The notes under the pieces were generated by a model that saw only the letters and a program-made list of their open reading frames with translations, made no database searches and was not told the DNA's origin. Shown here one piece after another: positions 44,952 to 53,944 of a DNA stretch of 64,000 bases. Position numbers and translations under genes: made by a program. The stretch spans positions 620,001 to 684,000 of the forward strand of contig NZ_FXTA01000003.1 of assembly GCF_900182645.1 (NCBI RefSeq), read 5' to 3'. The DNA is from Flavobacterium resistens. GTDB lineage: Bacteria; Bacteroidota; Bacteroidia; Flavobacteriales; Flavobacteriaceae. Every line of letters starts with the position of its first letter. Within the stretch, counting starts at the first letter, position 1.

Positions 44952-45134
44952 TTACTTAATTTCTTTATGAACAGTTACTCTTTTCAAGATTGGATTAAAT
45001 TTTTTAATCTCTAATCTGTCTGGAGTATTTTTTTTGTTCTTAGTTGTAATATATCTAGAAGTTCCTGGAACACCAGAAGTCTTGTGCTCAGTACATTCTA
45101 AAATTACTTGGATTCTATTACCTTTCTTTGCCAT
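44952..45134 (-). CDS. rpmG: 50S ribosomal protein L33
   Basis: 60 residues; [18 protein letters not shown] and [19 protein letters not shown] and [13 protein letters not shown] are L33. It has only one Cys, so it lacks the zinc-binding CxxC pairs of the C+ type. Second gene of rpmB-rpmG-DUF4295. Confidence 0.97.
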
Positions 45135-45161
45135 CTTGCTATATATTTATTTAGGAAAAGA

Positions 45162-45398
45162 TTATTTGATAAATCCTTCTGACTGCGCTTTTTTCAAAAC
45201 AGCAGTGATTCCATTTTTATTAATTGTTTTTATCGTAGATGCTGCTACTCTAAGAGTAATCCATCTATCTTCTTCTGGAAGATAAAAACGCTTTTTAACT
45301 AAGTTTACAGAAAACTTTCTCTTAGTTTTGTTCATAGCGTGAGAAACGTTATTTCCTACCATCGCTCTTTTACCTGTAAGGTCACAAACTCTTGACAT
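45162..45398 (-). CDS. rpmB: 50S ribosomal protein L28
   Basis: 78 residues; [20 protein letters not shown] and [18 protein letters not shown] are typical of L28. It leads the operon; 27 bases to rpmG. A TTTCTTTGCA sequence about 35-45 bases upstream on the minus strand may be its -7 region. Confidence 0.97.
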   Translation of the reverse strand: MSRVCDLTGKRAMVGNNVSHAMNKTKRKFSVNLVKKRFYLPEEDRWITLRVAASTIKTINKNGITAVLKKAQSEGFIK

Positions 45399-45469
45399 TA
45401 TACTTATCTTTTATCGTTATTCAAAATCAGGGTGCAAAGAAAAGAAAAATAAACCATTGTAGCAAAAAA

Positions 45470-46723
45470 TTATTGCACAATTTTTAAAATTTCTTTCTGT
45501 AATATTTCTAAACTCTTAATAGTCGCTCTATCTATCACTTTTTCACGTGGTTGACCAAAGTTAAATTCTTCTACAATTATATCATCTGGTGTTGCCAAAG
45601 CTATAAAAACAGTACCAATTTCAGCATCTGAGTCACCTTTTGACGGTCCGGCGTTCCCAGTTGTCGCAATTGCATAGTCGGTTTTAAGCATCTCTTTAAC
45701 ACTCAAAGCCATAGCCTTTGCAACCTCTGCACTTACAACCGAATATTCATCAATTAAATCTCGCGAAATACCCAAAACATTGACCTTCGCTTCTGTCGCG
45801 TACGAAACAACGCTCCCTTTAAAATATTTTGACGAACCTTGCACAGAAGACAAAAGCGAAGCAATCCTTCCTCCAGTACAGCTTTCCGCAGTTGAAATTG
45901 TTTTATTTTGTTTCGAAAGCAGTTTGCCAATTACGGTTTCAATTGTTTCATTTTCTTCGTAACCAACTATTATATCATGAATTATCGCATCCAACGACTG
46001 AACATTGTCTTCAATTGCTTTCTCCAATTCTTCTTTATCTGTTCCTCTTGCAGTTAAACGCAAACGCACCCTTCCAGGATTTGGCAAATAAGCCAATTTG
46101 ATAAAATCTGGCAAGTTATTCTCCCATTCTTCAATGCGTTCAGCGACTAAACTTTCGCCTTGACCATAAGTTAAAATGGTTTTATGAATAATATAAGGAC
46201 GCTTGTATTCTCTAACTATTTTCGGAATTATTTCTTCTTCAACCAAATATTTCATTTCATATGGAACTCCTGGAAGCGAAACAAATACAGTATTTTCCTT
46301 TTTCATCCACATTCCTGGTGCAGTCCCAACCTGATTATGAAGAACCGTACAAGTTGAAGGTACCAAAGCCTGATCTTTATTCAATTGTGAAATTGGTCTT
46401 TTATAAAAACCTTCAATCAGTTGTGTTACGTGCGCCAAAACTTCTGGATTTACAACTAACTCATCATCAAAATATTCGCAGAAAGTTTTTTTGGTGACAT
46501 CGTCTTTTGTCGGCCCCAAACCACCAGTCACAATAACAATATCAACTTTGTTTTGAAGCTGGGAAAAAGTATCTAAAATTTGTTTTTTATCATCACTTAT
46601 CGAGATCATTTCCGTTACCTCAACTCCAATTCGGTCTAATGATTTCGCAATAAAACCTGAATTCGTATCAATAATCTGACCTATTAATATTTCGTCCCCT
46701 ATAGTTATAATAGTTGCTTTCAT
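45470..46723 (-). CDS. cinA: CinA family protein (nicotinamide-nucleotide amidase / damage-inducible)
   Basis: 417 residues in two domains: N-terminal MoCF-like (about 1-170; [36 protein letters not shown]) and C-terminal CinA amidase (about 255-412; [14 protein letters not shown] with the catalytic Ser; [18 protein letters not shown]). The C-terminal domain deamidates nicotinamide mononucleotide in pyridine-nucleotide recycling; the N-terminal domain in full-length forms cuts ADP-ribose-type dinucleotides. Both active regions look intact. Confidence 0.93.
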   Translation of the reverse strand: MKATIITIGDEILIGQIIDTNSGFIAKSLDRIGVEVTEMISISDDKKQILDTFSQLQNKVDIVIVTGGLGPTKDDVTKKTFCEYFDDELVVNPEVLAHVTQLIEGFYKRPISQLNKDQALVPSTCTVLHNQVGTAPGMWMKKENTVFVSLPGVPYEMKYLVEEEIIPKIVREYKRPYIIHKTILTYGQGESLVAERIEEWENNLPDFIKLAYLPNPGRVRLRLTARGTDKEELEKAIEDNVQSLDAIIHDIIVGYEENETIETVIGKLLSKQNKTISTAESCTGGRIASLLSSVQGSSKYFKGSVVSYATEAKVNVLGISRDLIDEYSVVSAEVAKAMALSVKEMLKTDYAIATTGNAGPSKGDSDAEIGTVFIALATPDDIIVEEFNFGQPREKVIDRATIKSLEILQKEILKIVQ

Positions 46724-46870
46724 AACATTAAAATGCTTTATTATTTCTTACATAAGTAAGCCAAAAATTTACAATGGAATATTTTTAAATTTTGTCTTTG
46801 GAGAGAGGTATTAAAGCGCCTTTACAAGTTAAAAGCCGCTTTCACAAAATTCACGAATAACAATCTTAAC

Positions 46871-46899
46871 TTATTCCTGTTTTTTTTCAACAGGAATAA
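46871..46899 (-). terminator. hairpin after the Hpt gene
   Basis: Perfect 11-base stem TTATTCCTGTT / AACAGGAATAA with a 7-base loop, 16 bases past the minus-strand Hpt stop. No strong T-run follows, so termination is less sure. Confidence 0.5.
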
Positions 46900-46914
46900 A
46901 TCAGATTTTAATTT

Positions 46915-47259
46915 TTAAAGATCAAAGTCTTTTTTGATTTCTTTTATTGCTTCTTTTACTTGTATCTTAATACTCTTAAAAGTTTCAACAATATCTTTTT
47001 TCTTGCCTTCTGCTTTTGTCCATGCTTCTACTTGAAGAATTTCTTCAAAAGCCACATTCAAGCCCATCAAATCTAGCGTAGGTTTTATTTTGTGCGCGTA
47101 TGAATAGGCATATTTATGATCCTTTTTCTTAATTCCTTCTTTGATTTGCTTTAAATCTTCAGGAACTTCAGTAACAAATAATTTTAGAATTTCATTTACA
47201 AATTCCGGATCATTATCTGAAAGCGCATATACTTTCGAAAGGTTATACTTTAAAGCCAT
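46915..47259 (-). CDS. Hpt-domain phosphotransfer protein
   Basis: 114 residues, all helical Hpt domain: EFVNEILKLFVTEVPEDL, AYSYAHKIKPTLDLMGL carrying the phospho-acceptor His (about residue 57). Hpt proteins relay phosphate between hybrid kinases and response regulators. No kinase is adjacent, so partners are unknown; its gene overlaps the FAH-family gene by one base (TAATG), a tight coupling to an unrelated enzyme. Confidence 0.85.
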   Translation of the reverse strand: MALKYNLSKVYALSDNDPEFVNEILKLFVTEVPEDLKQIKEGIKKKDHKYAYSYAHKIKPTLDLMGLNVAFEEILQVEAWTKAEGKKKDIVETFKSIKIQVKEAIKEIKKDFDL

Positions 47260-47870
47260 TATTTTACTTGTATTCTGAATAATTTTTTATCTTCTAAAAA
47301 TCCTTCTAAAACATCATTTGGTTTTACCGCAGCAACACCTTCAGGAGTTCCTGTAAAAATAATATCCCCAATTTTTAATGTAAAAAACTGCGAAACATAC
47401 GACACAAGTTCATCAATTTTCCACAACATCAAACTTGTATTTCCTTTTTGAACGGTTTTAGAATTGTTTGTTAACTCAAAAGTAAGATTTTCCATAGAAA
47501 CGAAATCACTTTTTGGTAAAAAATCTCCAATGACCGCAGAGCCGTCAAATGCTTTTGCTTTTTCCCAAGGCAATCCTTTCGCTTTTAATTTGTCTTGTAA
47601 ATCTCTGGCAGTAAAATCGATACCTACACTAATTTCGTCATAGTACTTATGAGCAAACTTAGGTTCGATATACTTTCCTACTTTGTTAATTTTAACAATT
47701 ATCTCTATTTCGTGATGAATCTCCTCAGAAAATTCTGGAATTACAAACGGATGTTGTTTTAACAAAACTGCCGAATCCGGTTTCATAAAAACCACAGGTT
47801 CCTCTGGACGTTCGTTTTTTAATTCCGCAATATGATTGGTATAATTTCTACCGATGCAAATAATCTTCAT
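47259..47870 (-). CDS. fumarylacetoacetate hydrolase-family enzyme
   Basis: 203 residues, single FAH domain: IICIGRNYTNHIAEL, PVVFMKPDSAVL, HHEIEIIVKI (metal-binding Glu pair), GIDFTARDLQ, KAFDGSAVIG and GDIIFTGTPEGVA. Short members are acylpyruvases, oxaloacetate decarboxylases or oxaloacetate tautomerases; exact substrate open. Cytoplasmic. The CTAAG-type hairpin lies upstream. Confidence 0.87.
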   Translation of the reverse strand: MKIICIGRNYTNHIAELKNERPEEPVVFMKPDSAVLLKQHPFVIPEFSEEIHHEIEIIVKINKVGKYIEPKFAHKYYDEISVGIDFTARDLQDKLKAKGLPWEKAKAFDGSAVIGDFLPKSDFVSMENLTFELTNNSKTVQKGNTSLMLWKIDELVSYVSQFFTLKIGDIIFTGTPEGVAAVKPNDVLEGFLEDKKLFRIQVK

Positions 47871-47883
47871 TTCTTTTTAAGTT

Positions 47884-47937
47884 GCTAAGATTCTAAGACA
47901 CTAAGATACTAAGAACTTAGCGCCTTAGAATCTTAGC
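47884..47937. repeat. CTAAG-type repeat forming a hairpin, copy 2
   Basis: GCTAAGATTCTAAG (47884-47897) pairs perfectly with CTTAGAATCTTAGC (47924-47937); between them ACACTAAGATACTAAGAA repeats the CTAAG core at 8-base steps. Related to 14565-14600. It fills the gap between the FAH gene and the exonuclease gene. Confidence 0.85.
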
Positions 47938-47948
47938 ACCTCAGAACC

Positions 47949-48719
47949 TTATTTCGTATTTAATTTTCTTAGTTTAATTCCTGTCAAAACTTTTTTCGTA
48001 TACAAAGGAAAATCGGCATTTTGGATCCAGCTAAAATATCCAGGTTCTGTTTCCAAAACTTTTTCAACTTTGACACCTTTGTGTTTTCCGAAGGTAAAAA
48101 TCTCCTCATCATCTTGATCAAAAGCAATCATTCCGGCAAAATCAGCAATTTTTTTACGCGTTGTAAATTCAGACAACACTTTCATATCATTTTCCAATTC
48201 AGGATAACGATCCAACTGCGCTTTTAAAATTTCGTAAGTCGCCATTGTATCAGCTTCTGCCGAATGCGCATTGTCAAGCGTTTTTCCACAGTAAAATTTC
48301 AAAGCCGCGCTCAAAGTACGCTCTTCCATTTTATGAAAAATAGTCTGGACATCAACTGAAACTTTATTTTTCATATCAAAATCAACCCCCGCACGAAGTA
48401 ATTCTTCGGCCAAAAGCGGAATATCAAAACGATCTGAATTAAAACCTCCCAAATCACTGTCTTTTATCATATTATGAATATGTGGAGCCAATTCTAAAAA
48501 AGTCGGCTCATTTGCCACTTTTTCATCGGTGATACCATGAACAGCCGTAGTTTGTGGAGGAATTGGAATAGTAGGATTCACTAACCATGTTTTGCTTTCC
48601 TTATTTCCGTTTGGAAAAACTTTAAATATTGAAATTTCTACGATACGATCCTTACCGATATCAATTCCAGTTGTTTCAAGATCAAAAAAGCAAATTGGTT
48701 TGTTAAGTTTTAATTCCAT
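47949..48719 (-). CDS. DnaQ-like 3'-5' exonuclease
   Basis: 256 residues, cytoplasmic. DEDD-type exonuclease: CFFDLETTGIDIG (Asp-Glu), GFNSDRFDIPLL (Asp) and DNAHSAEADTMATYE (His and Asp of ExoIII). A C-terminal part (about 185-256, DEEIFTFGKHKGVKVEKVL) is a DUF3820/putative quorum-like small domain often fused to such nucleases. Role in proofreading or repair; not the polymerase subunit for sure. Confidence 0.88.
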   Translation of the reverse strand: MELKLNKPICFFDLETTGIDIGKDRIVEISIFKVFPNGNKESKTWLVNPTIPIPPQTTAVHGITDEKVANEPTFLELAPHIHNMIKDSDLGGFNSDRFDIPLLAEELLRAGVDFDMKNKVSVDVQTIFHKMEERTLSAALKFYCGKTLDNAHSAEADTMATYEILKAQLDRYPELENDMKVLSEFTTRKKIADFAGMIAFDQDDEEIFTFGKHKGVKVEKVLETEPGYFSWIQNADFPLYTKKVLTGIKLRKLNTK

Positions 48720-48738
48720 TTTAATTTTTATAAGATTA

Positions 48739-48746
48739 CAAATGTA
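48739..48746 (-). promoter_or_regulatory. -7 box of the exonuclease gene
   Basis: Reads TACATTTG on the minus strand, 20 bases before the start codon; fits TAnnTTTG, -33 box not clear. Confidence 0.42.
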
Positions 48747-48883
48747 AATTTTAAAGCCGACTTTTCCGACCCTATTTTTATTTTTTTGCCCACAATTAGA
48801 CTATTTTTTAAATTTTAACTTCAAAAAAGAATCTAAAATAGCGTTGTCTAAAATTTATTTTTCTATTTTTTCACTAATAAAAA

Positions 48884-48911
48884 ACCCGGAAAACGAAATC
48901 ATTTTCCGGGT
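48884..48911 (-). terminator. terminator of the E2 gene
   Basis: ACCCGGAAAA / TTTTCCGGGT stem with a short loop, 22 bases past the stop on the minus strand, with T-rich sequence after it. Confidence 0.82.
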
Positions 48912-48932
48912 CTAAAATTTATTTATAATAGA

Positions 48933-50276
48933 TTAGAAATCTCTATCTACATCAAAAGCTTCTAAATATTCTGCTACTCTTTTTACAAAACTTCCTCCTA
49001 ATGCACCATCAACAACTCTGTGGTCATAAGAGTGCGATAAGAACATTTTTTGACGAATTCCGATAAAATCACCTTCTGGAGTTTCAATAACAGCAGGAAC
49101 TTTACGAATTGCTCCAAGTGCTAAAATTCCAACTTGCGGTTGATTGATAATTGGCGTTCCAAAAACACTTCCAAAAGTTCCTACATTCGTAACTGTGTAT
49201 GTTCCTCCCTGAGTATCGTCTGGTTTTAGTTTTCCTGCTTTTGCACGGTTTCCTAAATCATTAACCGCTTTTGCCATTCCAACAAGATTCAACTGATCTG
49301 CATTTTTAATTACAGGAACAATTAAATTTCCGTTAGGCAAAGCTGCCGCCATTCCTAAGTTTATATTTTTCTTTTTGATAATATAATCACCATCAACAGA
49401 AATGTTCATTCCAGGAAAATCTTTAAGCGCTTTTGCAACCGCTTCCATCATAATTGGCGTAAAAGTCAATTTCTCTCCTTCTCTTTTTTCGAAAGCTGTT
49501 TTAACTTTATCTCTCCATTTTACAATGTTTGTAACGTCAACCTCAATAAACGATTGTACGTGTGCTGAAGTCTGAACCGAAGCTACCATGTAACCTGAAA
49601 TCAGTTTACGCATTCTGTCCATTTCAATAATTTCGTCACCTCCATTCACTGAAACCGGAGCAGCCTGCTGGCTTTTTTGAACCACTGGCTCTGCTGCTGG
49701 AACTACTTTTGGAGTTTCAGCAACAACTTTTGGTGCTTCTTCAATCGCTTTTGGTGTCTGAACAACTCCTGATTTGCGATCTTCAACATATTTTAAAATA
49801 TCTTCTTTAGTAACTCGTCCATCTTTTCCTGAACCCTGAATTCCGTTAAGTTCAGCAACAGAAACTCCTTCTTCTTTAGCAATATTTTTCACTAATGGAG
49901 AAAAGAATTTATCCGATGAAGCAAAATCCTGAGGAGCGCTTACAGTTTCTTTTACCGCTTCAATTGTCTTTTCAATTTCTGCCGCCGCTACCGGAACTAC
50001 TGCTTCTTCAACTTTTGTTTCAGCTGGAGCATCACCTTCTGTTTCAATAATTGCAATAGTTTGCCCTACCTGAACTAGATCATCTTTACCAAATAACTGT
50101 TCAACTAAAACTCCTGATACCTCGCTTGGCACTTCGCTGTCAACTTTATCAGTCGCAATTTCCAGTACAGCTTCATCAGCTTCAATTCTGTCTCCAACTT
50201 CTTTCAACCAGTTTGTAATAGTTGCTTCAGCGACACTTTCTCCCATTTTAGGAAGTTTTAATTCAAATCTTGCCAT
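48933..50276 (-). CDS. 2-oxoacid dehydrogenase E2 (dihydrolipoamide acyltransferase)
   Basis: 447 residues: lipoyl domain (about 1-80) with the lipoylated Lys in EIATDKVDSEVPS, an Ala/Pro/Val-rich linker, E3/E1-binding domain (about 122-160, SPLVKNIAKEEGVSVAEL), second linker, and catalytic domain (about 215-445) with SHSYDHRVVDGALGG holding the His and Asp. The E2 of branched-chain or 2-oxoglutarate complexes is most similar in plan; E1 and E3 genes are not adjacent, so the exact complex is open. Intact. Confidence 0.93.
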   Translation of the reverse strand: MARFELKLPKMGESVAEATITNWLKEVGDRIEADEAVLEIATDKVDSEVPSEVSGVLVEQLFGKDDLVQVGQTIAIIETEGDAPAETKVEEAVVPVAAAEIEKTIEAVKETVSAPQDFASSDKFFSPLVKNIAKEEGVSVAELNGIQGSGKDGRVTKEDILKYVEDRKSGVVQTPKAIEEAPKVVAETPKVVPAAEPVVQKSQQAAPVSVNGGDEIIEMDRMRKLISGYMVASVQTSAHVQSFIEVDVTNIVKWRDKVKTAFEKREGEKLTFTPIMMEAVAKALKDFPGMNISVDGDYIIKKKNINLGMAAALPNGNLIVPVIKNADQLNLVGMAKAVNDLGNRAKAGKLKPDDTQGGTYTVTNVGTFGSVFGTPIINQPQVGILALGAIRKVPAVIETPEGDFIGIRQKMFLSHSYDHRVVDGALGGSFVKRVAEYLEAFDVDRDF

Positions 50277-50360
50277 ATTGTTAACCTCAAGGGTGATTTT
50301 GATTTTCAGATTGCGAAATTACCGAATTTTTTAAATATAAATTACATTTAATATAATTTT

Positions 50361-51524
50361 TTACTCAATTTTTACAATTTGCCCTCTGTCATTTCGAGAA
50401 TTGCTTCCAATAATAAAATTTGTTTTTTTGGGGAAAATCTTAAAAGTAACGTTCTTATCTTTAAGAGTTTCTATGATTTTGATACATTTTTTGAATGAAA
50501 CGTACTGATTATCTAAAATAATCTCAACCTTTTTACCCTTAAAAACGTGGCACGAATTTACCATTTTTTCTTTTTTGAAATCTAAAAACTCTACTTTATT
50601 TTTTAGAATTGCAGGCAATTTTTCAGACAAAATACTATTTGAAGAATAAAAAATATACTTTTCTGGTGAAAGTTTTCGTTTTGGTTTTCCTTGAAACATT
50701 TTAGCAAAAGCAAAAAACCAAATTCCGATTTGAATGAATGCGCTAAAAAACAATGATTTCTTGAAATGCTTTTTATAAAAGAAATTCATTGCTTCCTGAA
50801 AACGTTTCATATATTTTTCATCTTTTATTGTGCTCTCACCTTTATAATGCAAAACTGTTGTTTCATGAAAATAGTAATTTGACTTTTGTTTGAGCAACGC
50901 ACGATATGACAAATCGATATCATCGGCATACATAAAACAATTTTCGTCGAAACCTTTTAAATCCAGATAAAGTTCTCGTTTCATAAACATAAACGCACCA
51001 ACAAGAATTTCAACTTTTCCGTTCTCATTTTCGTCAATATGCTGTGCATAATATTGATTGAAATTTTTCAATTTTGGAAAGATTTTATACAAACCTAAAA
51101 CTTTTGTAAAAGCAACCCAAGGCGTTGGAATACCACGTTTACTTTCAGGCAGAAAATTTCCCGTTCCGTCGATTAGTTTACAGCCAATTATTCCTAGATC
51201 GTTTTTTTCTTCGGCGAAAGCCAAAATTTTAGCAAAAGTATCTTCAGCAACTATGGTATCGGGATTCAAAATACAAATGTATTTGCCTTTTGCTTCCGCA
51301 ACTCCAATATTGTTTCCTTTTGGAAAACCAAAATTTTCTTTGTTTTGAATGAGTTTTACTGAAGGAAACTTTTCCTGAATCATCAAACAGGAATTATCTG
51401 CCGAATTATTATCGACAACAATAATTTCAGCATCAAGCGTTGCAATTGCTTCCTGAACACTTAAAACGCATTGTTCCAGAAAGTATCTTACATTATAATT
51501 AAGAATTATTACCGATAATTGCAT
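50361..51524 (-). CDS. GT2-family glycosyltransferase
   Basis: 387 residues. GT-A fold: LSVIILNYNVRYFLEQC at the N-terminus, VVDNNSADNS, ICILNPDTIV with the DxD-like region, MYADDIDLSYR, and a hydrophobic segment near 255-275 (SLFFSAFIQIGIWFFAF). The plan is that of rhamnosyl- or galactosyl-transferases of the WbbL type. Inner face of the membrane. Donor and acceptor unknown; 31 bases downstream of the outer-membrane barrel gene on the same strand. Confidence 0.88.
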   Translation of the reverse strand: MQLSVIILNYNVRYFLEQCVLSVQEAIATLDAEIIVVDNNSADNSCLMIQEKFPSVKLIQNKENFGFPKGNNIGVAEAKGKYICILNPDTIVAEDTFAKILAFAEEKNDLGIIGCKLIDGTGNFLPESKRGIPTPWVAFTKVLGLYKIFPKLKNFNQYYAQHIDENENGKVEILVGAFMFMKRELYLDLKGFDENCFMYADDIDLSYRALLKQKSNYYFHETTVLHYKGESTIKDEKYMKRFQEAMNFFYKKHFKKSLFFSAFIQIGIWFFAFAKMFQGKPKRKLSPEKYIFYSSNSILSEKLPAILKNKVEFLDFKKEKMVNSCHVFKGKKVEIILDNQYVSFKKCIKIIETLKDKNVTFKIFPKKTNFIIGSNSRNDRGQIVKIE

Positions 51525-51555
51525 GAAAATTTTGGGCTGATGATTTTTGGGGAAG

Positions 51556-52740
51556 TTAAAAATTTTCTGTTAATCCCAATCGTAAAGACCAATCGTTTTT
51601 ACTTATTCCGTAATCCAAAGCTAAATTGCTATTGTTTTTTTTATTCCATTTAATTCGGACTCCGGTTCCAACCGCTGGATGCCATTTGTCAAATTGATAG
51701 GTATCCAATTTTGAAACCGATGAAATATTGGCAAAAAAAACGGCTCCAAAAAAACCATTTCTGGTTATATCAGTTCGATATTCGGTTTCAAAATAAATCA
51801 ATGCGTTGCTTCGGTATCTGTTTTTTGTAAAACCACGTCCCGTTTTCCCATCACGATCCCAGCCAATACTTGGTAAATCAAGATAATGAGGTTTTCCTCC
51901 AAAAGTTGACCAATAAAATGCTCGCGACGCCCAAACGCGATGTTTGGTTTTACTGAAAGAATGGTATTTTCTTGCATCAAAATACAATGATTGCCATTTG
52001 TCGCCGTTTACACCGCTTGTATTTATTCTCAAATCAGCTTCTATATACATTCCTCCTTCGGGATTAACGATGTTTTTTCGGGAATCATACAAACCTTGAA
52101 TCGCGAATCCAAAAGAAGTTTCATCTGAAAAATCTCCATTCATGTATTTTACATAGTCTGTTTCTTCATCTATATAAGATTCCTCAGAAATATTAGTGTA
52201 ATTATCATAAAGAAACCCCATTCCTAACCGATAATTACCAACAACTTTTCGTGTAATAAATTGATAAAAACGCCATTGCTTATAATCTAAAGTTGACATT
52301 TCTTCTTTTGAATTATTATCGCCCAAGCCGTAAGTAAGCTGCGGATAAATTAGATAACGATAATCGCCAATGAAATTCCACTTATTGTCTTTTGTATAAA
52401 TATAAGATTGAATTGGAAACACATATTGATTGCTAAAACTAAAATAAGGCGAAAACGAAACCTGTGACATATTTGTTGTTTCATGATCCTCACCCAAATA
52501 AAAAGTAGTCAAAAAAGAGATTACGAGTCCGTTTGAATTATTTGCACCAACCGGAACTGGCAATAGAGAAAAAGCCAATTTTCTATCTCTGCGTTCGTTG
52601 ATTGTATCATTTTTTTTAAAGATTTTTTGAATGACGTCTAAAATATCTTGACTTTGCACAGAAATACTATCATTTTGCGAATAACAAAATGGCGAAACAA
52701 AAATTAAAAACAAGATAAATTTTATTTTTAAACCACTCAT
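51556..52740 (-). CDS. outer-membrane beta-barrel protein (surface antigen / Omp85 barrel type)
   Basis: 394 residues from ATG 52740; upstream ATG 52806 adds a non-signal leader and is not used. Signal peptide ends near FCYSQ. From about 60 the protein is strand after strand with aromatic ends: LAFSLLPVPVGANNSNG, GMYIEADLRINTSG, HRVWASRAFYWSTFGG, ALDYGISKNDWSLRLGLTENF at the end. This resembles the bacterial surface antigen barrel without POTRA domains. Terminal Phe is typical of barrel proteins. Role unknown. Confidence 0.78.
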   Translation of the reverse strand: MSGLKIKFILFLIFVSPFCYSQNDSISVQSQDILDVIQKIFKKNDTINERRDRKLAFSLLPVPVGANNSNGLVISFLTTFYLGEDHETTNMSQVSFSPYFSFSNQYVFPIQSYIYTKDNKWNFIGDYRYLIYPQLTYGLGDNNSKEEMSTLDYKQWRFYQFITRKVVGNYRLGMGFLYDNYTNISEESYIDEETDYVKYMNGDFSDETSFGFAIQGLYDSRKNIVNPEGGMYIEADLRINTSGVNGDKWQSLYFDARKYHSFSKTKHRVWASRAFYWSTFGGKPHYLDLPSIGWDRDGKTGRGFTKNRYRSNALIYFETEYRTDITRNGFFGAVFFANISSVSKLDTYQFDKWHPAVGTGVRIKWNKKNNSNLALDYGISKNDWSLRLGLTENF

Positions 52741-52767
52741 TAAAAAGAAGTTAAGAATACATCCTAA

Positions 52768-52775
52768 CAAATTTA
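52768..52775 (-). promoter_or_regulatory. -7 box of the outer-membrane barrel gene
   Basis: Reads TAAATTTG on the minus strand, 28 bases before ATG 52740, which supports that start over the ATG at 52806 upstream of the box. Confidence 0.45.
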
Positions 52776-52844
52776 AAACTTTATTAAGACAATAGCATCT
52801 TTTCAAAAAGAATTACAGAAAGAAAATTAAGTCAGTAGAAAAAG

Positions 52845-52852
52845 TATCTTTG
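52845..52852 (+). promoter_or_regulatory. -7 box of the secreted-protein gene
   Basis: TATCTTTG; its last bases form the TTG at 52850, so the ATG at 52889 is the better start. Confidence 0.42.
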
Positions 52853-52888
52853 AAAGAACGAATATTGATTTCAAAAACAAATTTAATT

Positions 52889-53458
52889 ATGCTTCGATTG
52901 TTTTATCTGCATATCGTATTTATCTTTTTAATTTCCAGTTTTAACAACAAATCCAATTTGGAATCAATAAATCTTGTAAAATCAAACACTTGGTTTATTG
53001 CTGGTCCGGCCAATGAAAATCAGGAAACGATAAATGCTGTTCGCCAAAAAGAAGGCATTATAAGAGTTACTGCCAAAGATTTTCCGAGAGGTGAAATTGA
53101 ATTAAATGTTACTATTATTCCATCAGAAACAAATGACGGAATTCCGAAAAATTTATCTGCCGATTCTGGTTTTGTTACTATTATATACAAATCGACTCAG
53201 CTGATAAAATTACAGGCGCGAGAAGGAAATCCGGAGGGAACAGGTTGTATACATGGAGGTTCGCATCCCATGACTGATTTACCGGCATCTCCTAACAGTT
53301 TTACTACCTTAAAAATTCCCTGGAAAAACTTCAGGCAAGATGGATTAGTTGATGGGCGACTTTTGAATATTCATAACCTGTGTAAATTCAATTTTGTGAA
53401 TTACAAACCAATTTCGGGAGCACTATTAGAAATAAAATCTGTTATAATTCAAAATTAA
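52889..53458 (+). CDS. secreted protein of unknown function
   Basis: 189 residues from ATG 52889, with signal peptide MLRLFYLHIVFIFLISSF. No known family recognised. The mature part has beta-strand patterns GIIRVTAKDFPRGEIELNV and FVTIIYKSTQLIKLQARE, and ends LLEIKSVIIQN, in the manner of a jelly-roll carbohydrate-binding domain, but this is only a guess. Two Cys (CIHGGSH and NLCKFN) may pair. It is 6 bases before the next small secreted-protein gene, so both are co-transcribed. Confidence 0.75.
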   Translation: MLRLFYLHIVFIFLISSFNNKSNLESINLVKSNTWFIAGPANENQETINAVRQKEGIIRVTAKDFPRGEIELNVTIIPSETNDGIPKNLSADSGFVTIIYKSTQLIKLQAREGNPEGTGCIHGGSHPMTDLPASPNSFTTLKIPWKNFRQDGLVDGRLLNIHNLCKFNFVNYKPISGALLEIKSVIIQN

Positions 53459-53464
53459 AAAAAC

Positions 53465-53860
53465 ATGAAACCAAGACTTTTTCTTTTACTTTTTATTACA
53501 TTTTTAAACTTCGCCTACAGCCAAAAAAAAGCTGCAACTCCAAAAATAGACATTAATGGTGTTTGGGAAGATATCAATTCTGGCGTTCAAAATGCTGTTG
53601 CGATTATTTCAGATCAAAATGGAAAAATTATATTTTCGCATTATTTAGAATGGAAAGGTCAAAAATTTGTAGAAAGCGGCACAGGAAAAAGAACAGGAAA
53701 TACAATTACCTATACAGTAAATGTGACTTTACCAATTGAAGGCTGGGCAACTGCCGGAACTCATACTTTGGTTTTATCTGAAGATGGAAACACACTTGAA
53801 GGAACTTTTAAAGACAACAAAGATCGAAATGGTCCAATCGCATTTAGGCGAGTTAGATGA
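53465..53860 (+). CDS. small secreted beta-barrel-like protein
   Basis: 131 residues with a signal peptide cut near AYSQK. Mature part: INGVWEDINSGVQNAVAIISD, FSHYLEWKGQKFVESG, TITYTVNVTLPIEGW, GTHTLVLSEDGNTLEGTF: short antiparallel strands as in small lipocalin- or avidin-like barrels. Family not recognised. It follows the preceding secreted-protein gene by 6 bases. The GTTTCAA inverted repeat stands after its stop. Confidence 0.75.
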   Translation: MKPRLFLLLFITFLNFAYSQKKAATPKIDINGVWEDINSGVQNAVAIISDQNGKIIFSHYLEWKGQKFVESGTGKRTGNTITYTVNVTLPIEGWATAGTHTLVLSEDGNTLEGTFKDNKDRNGPIAFRRVR

Positions 53861-53864
53861 TTTT

Positions 53865-53936
53865 GTTTCAAGTTTCAAGTTTCAAGTTTCAGGTTTCAGG
53901 TTTTGCTTGTGAAACTTGAAACCTGAAACTTGAAAC
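53865..53936. repeat. GTTTCAA heptamer inverted repeat, copy 3
   Basis: GTTTCAAGTTTCAAGTTTCA... (53865-53900, five heptamers) faces GAAACTTGAAACCTGAAACT... (53911-53936) across a 10-base loop, forming a long imperfect hairpin between convergent genes. It may work as a terminator. Same family as 6012-6042 and 25775-25804. Confidence 0.85.
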
Positions 53937-53944
53937 TATTTTTT

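Noticed and set aside
52741..52806. Upstream start for the outer-membrane barrel gene
   Set aside because: A -7 box lies between that ATG and the preferred ATG, which is followed by a proper signal peptide.
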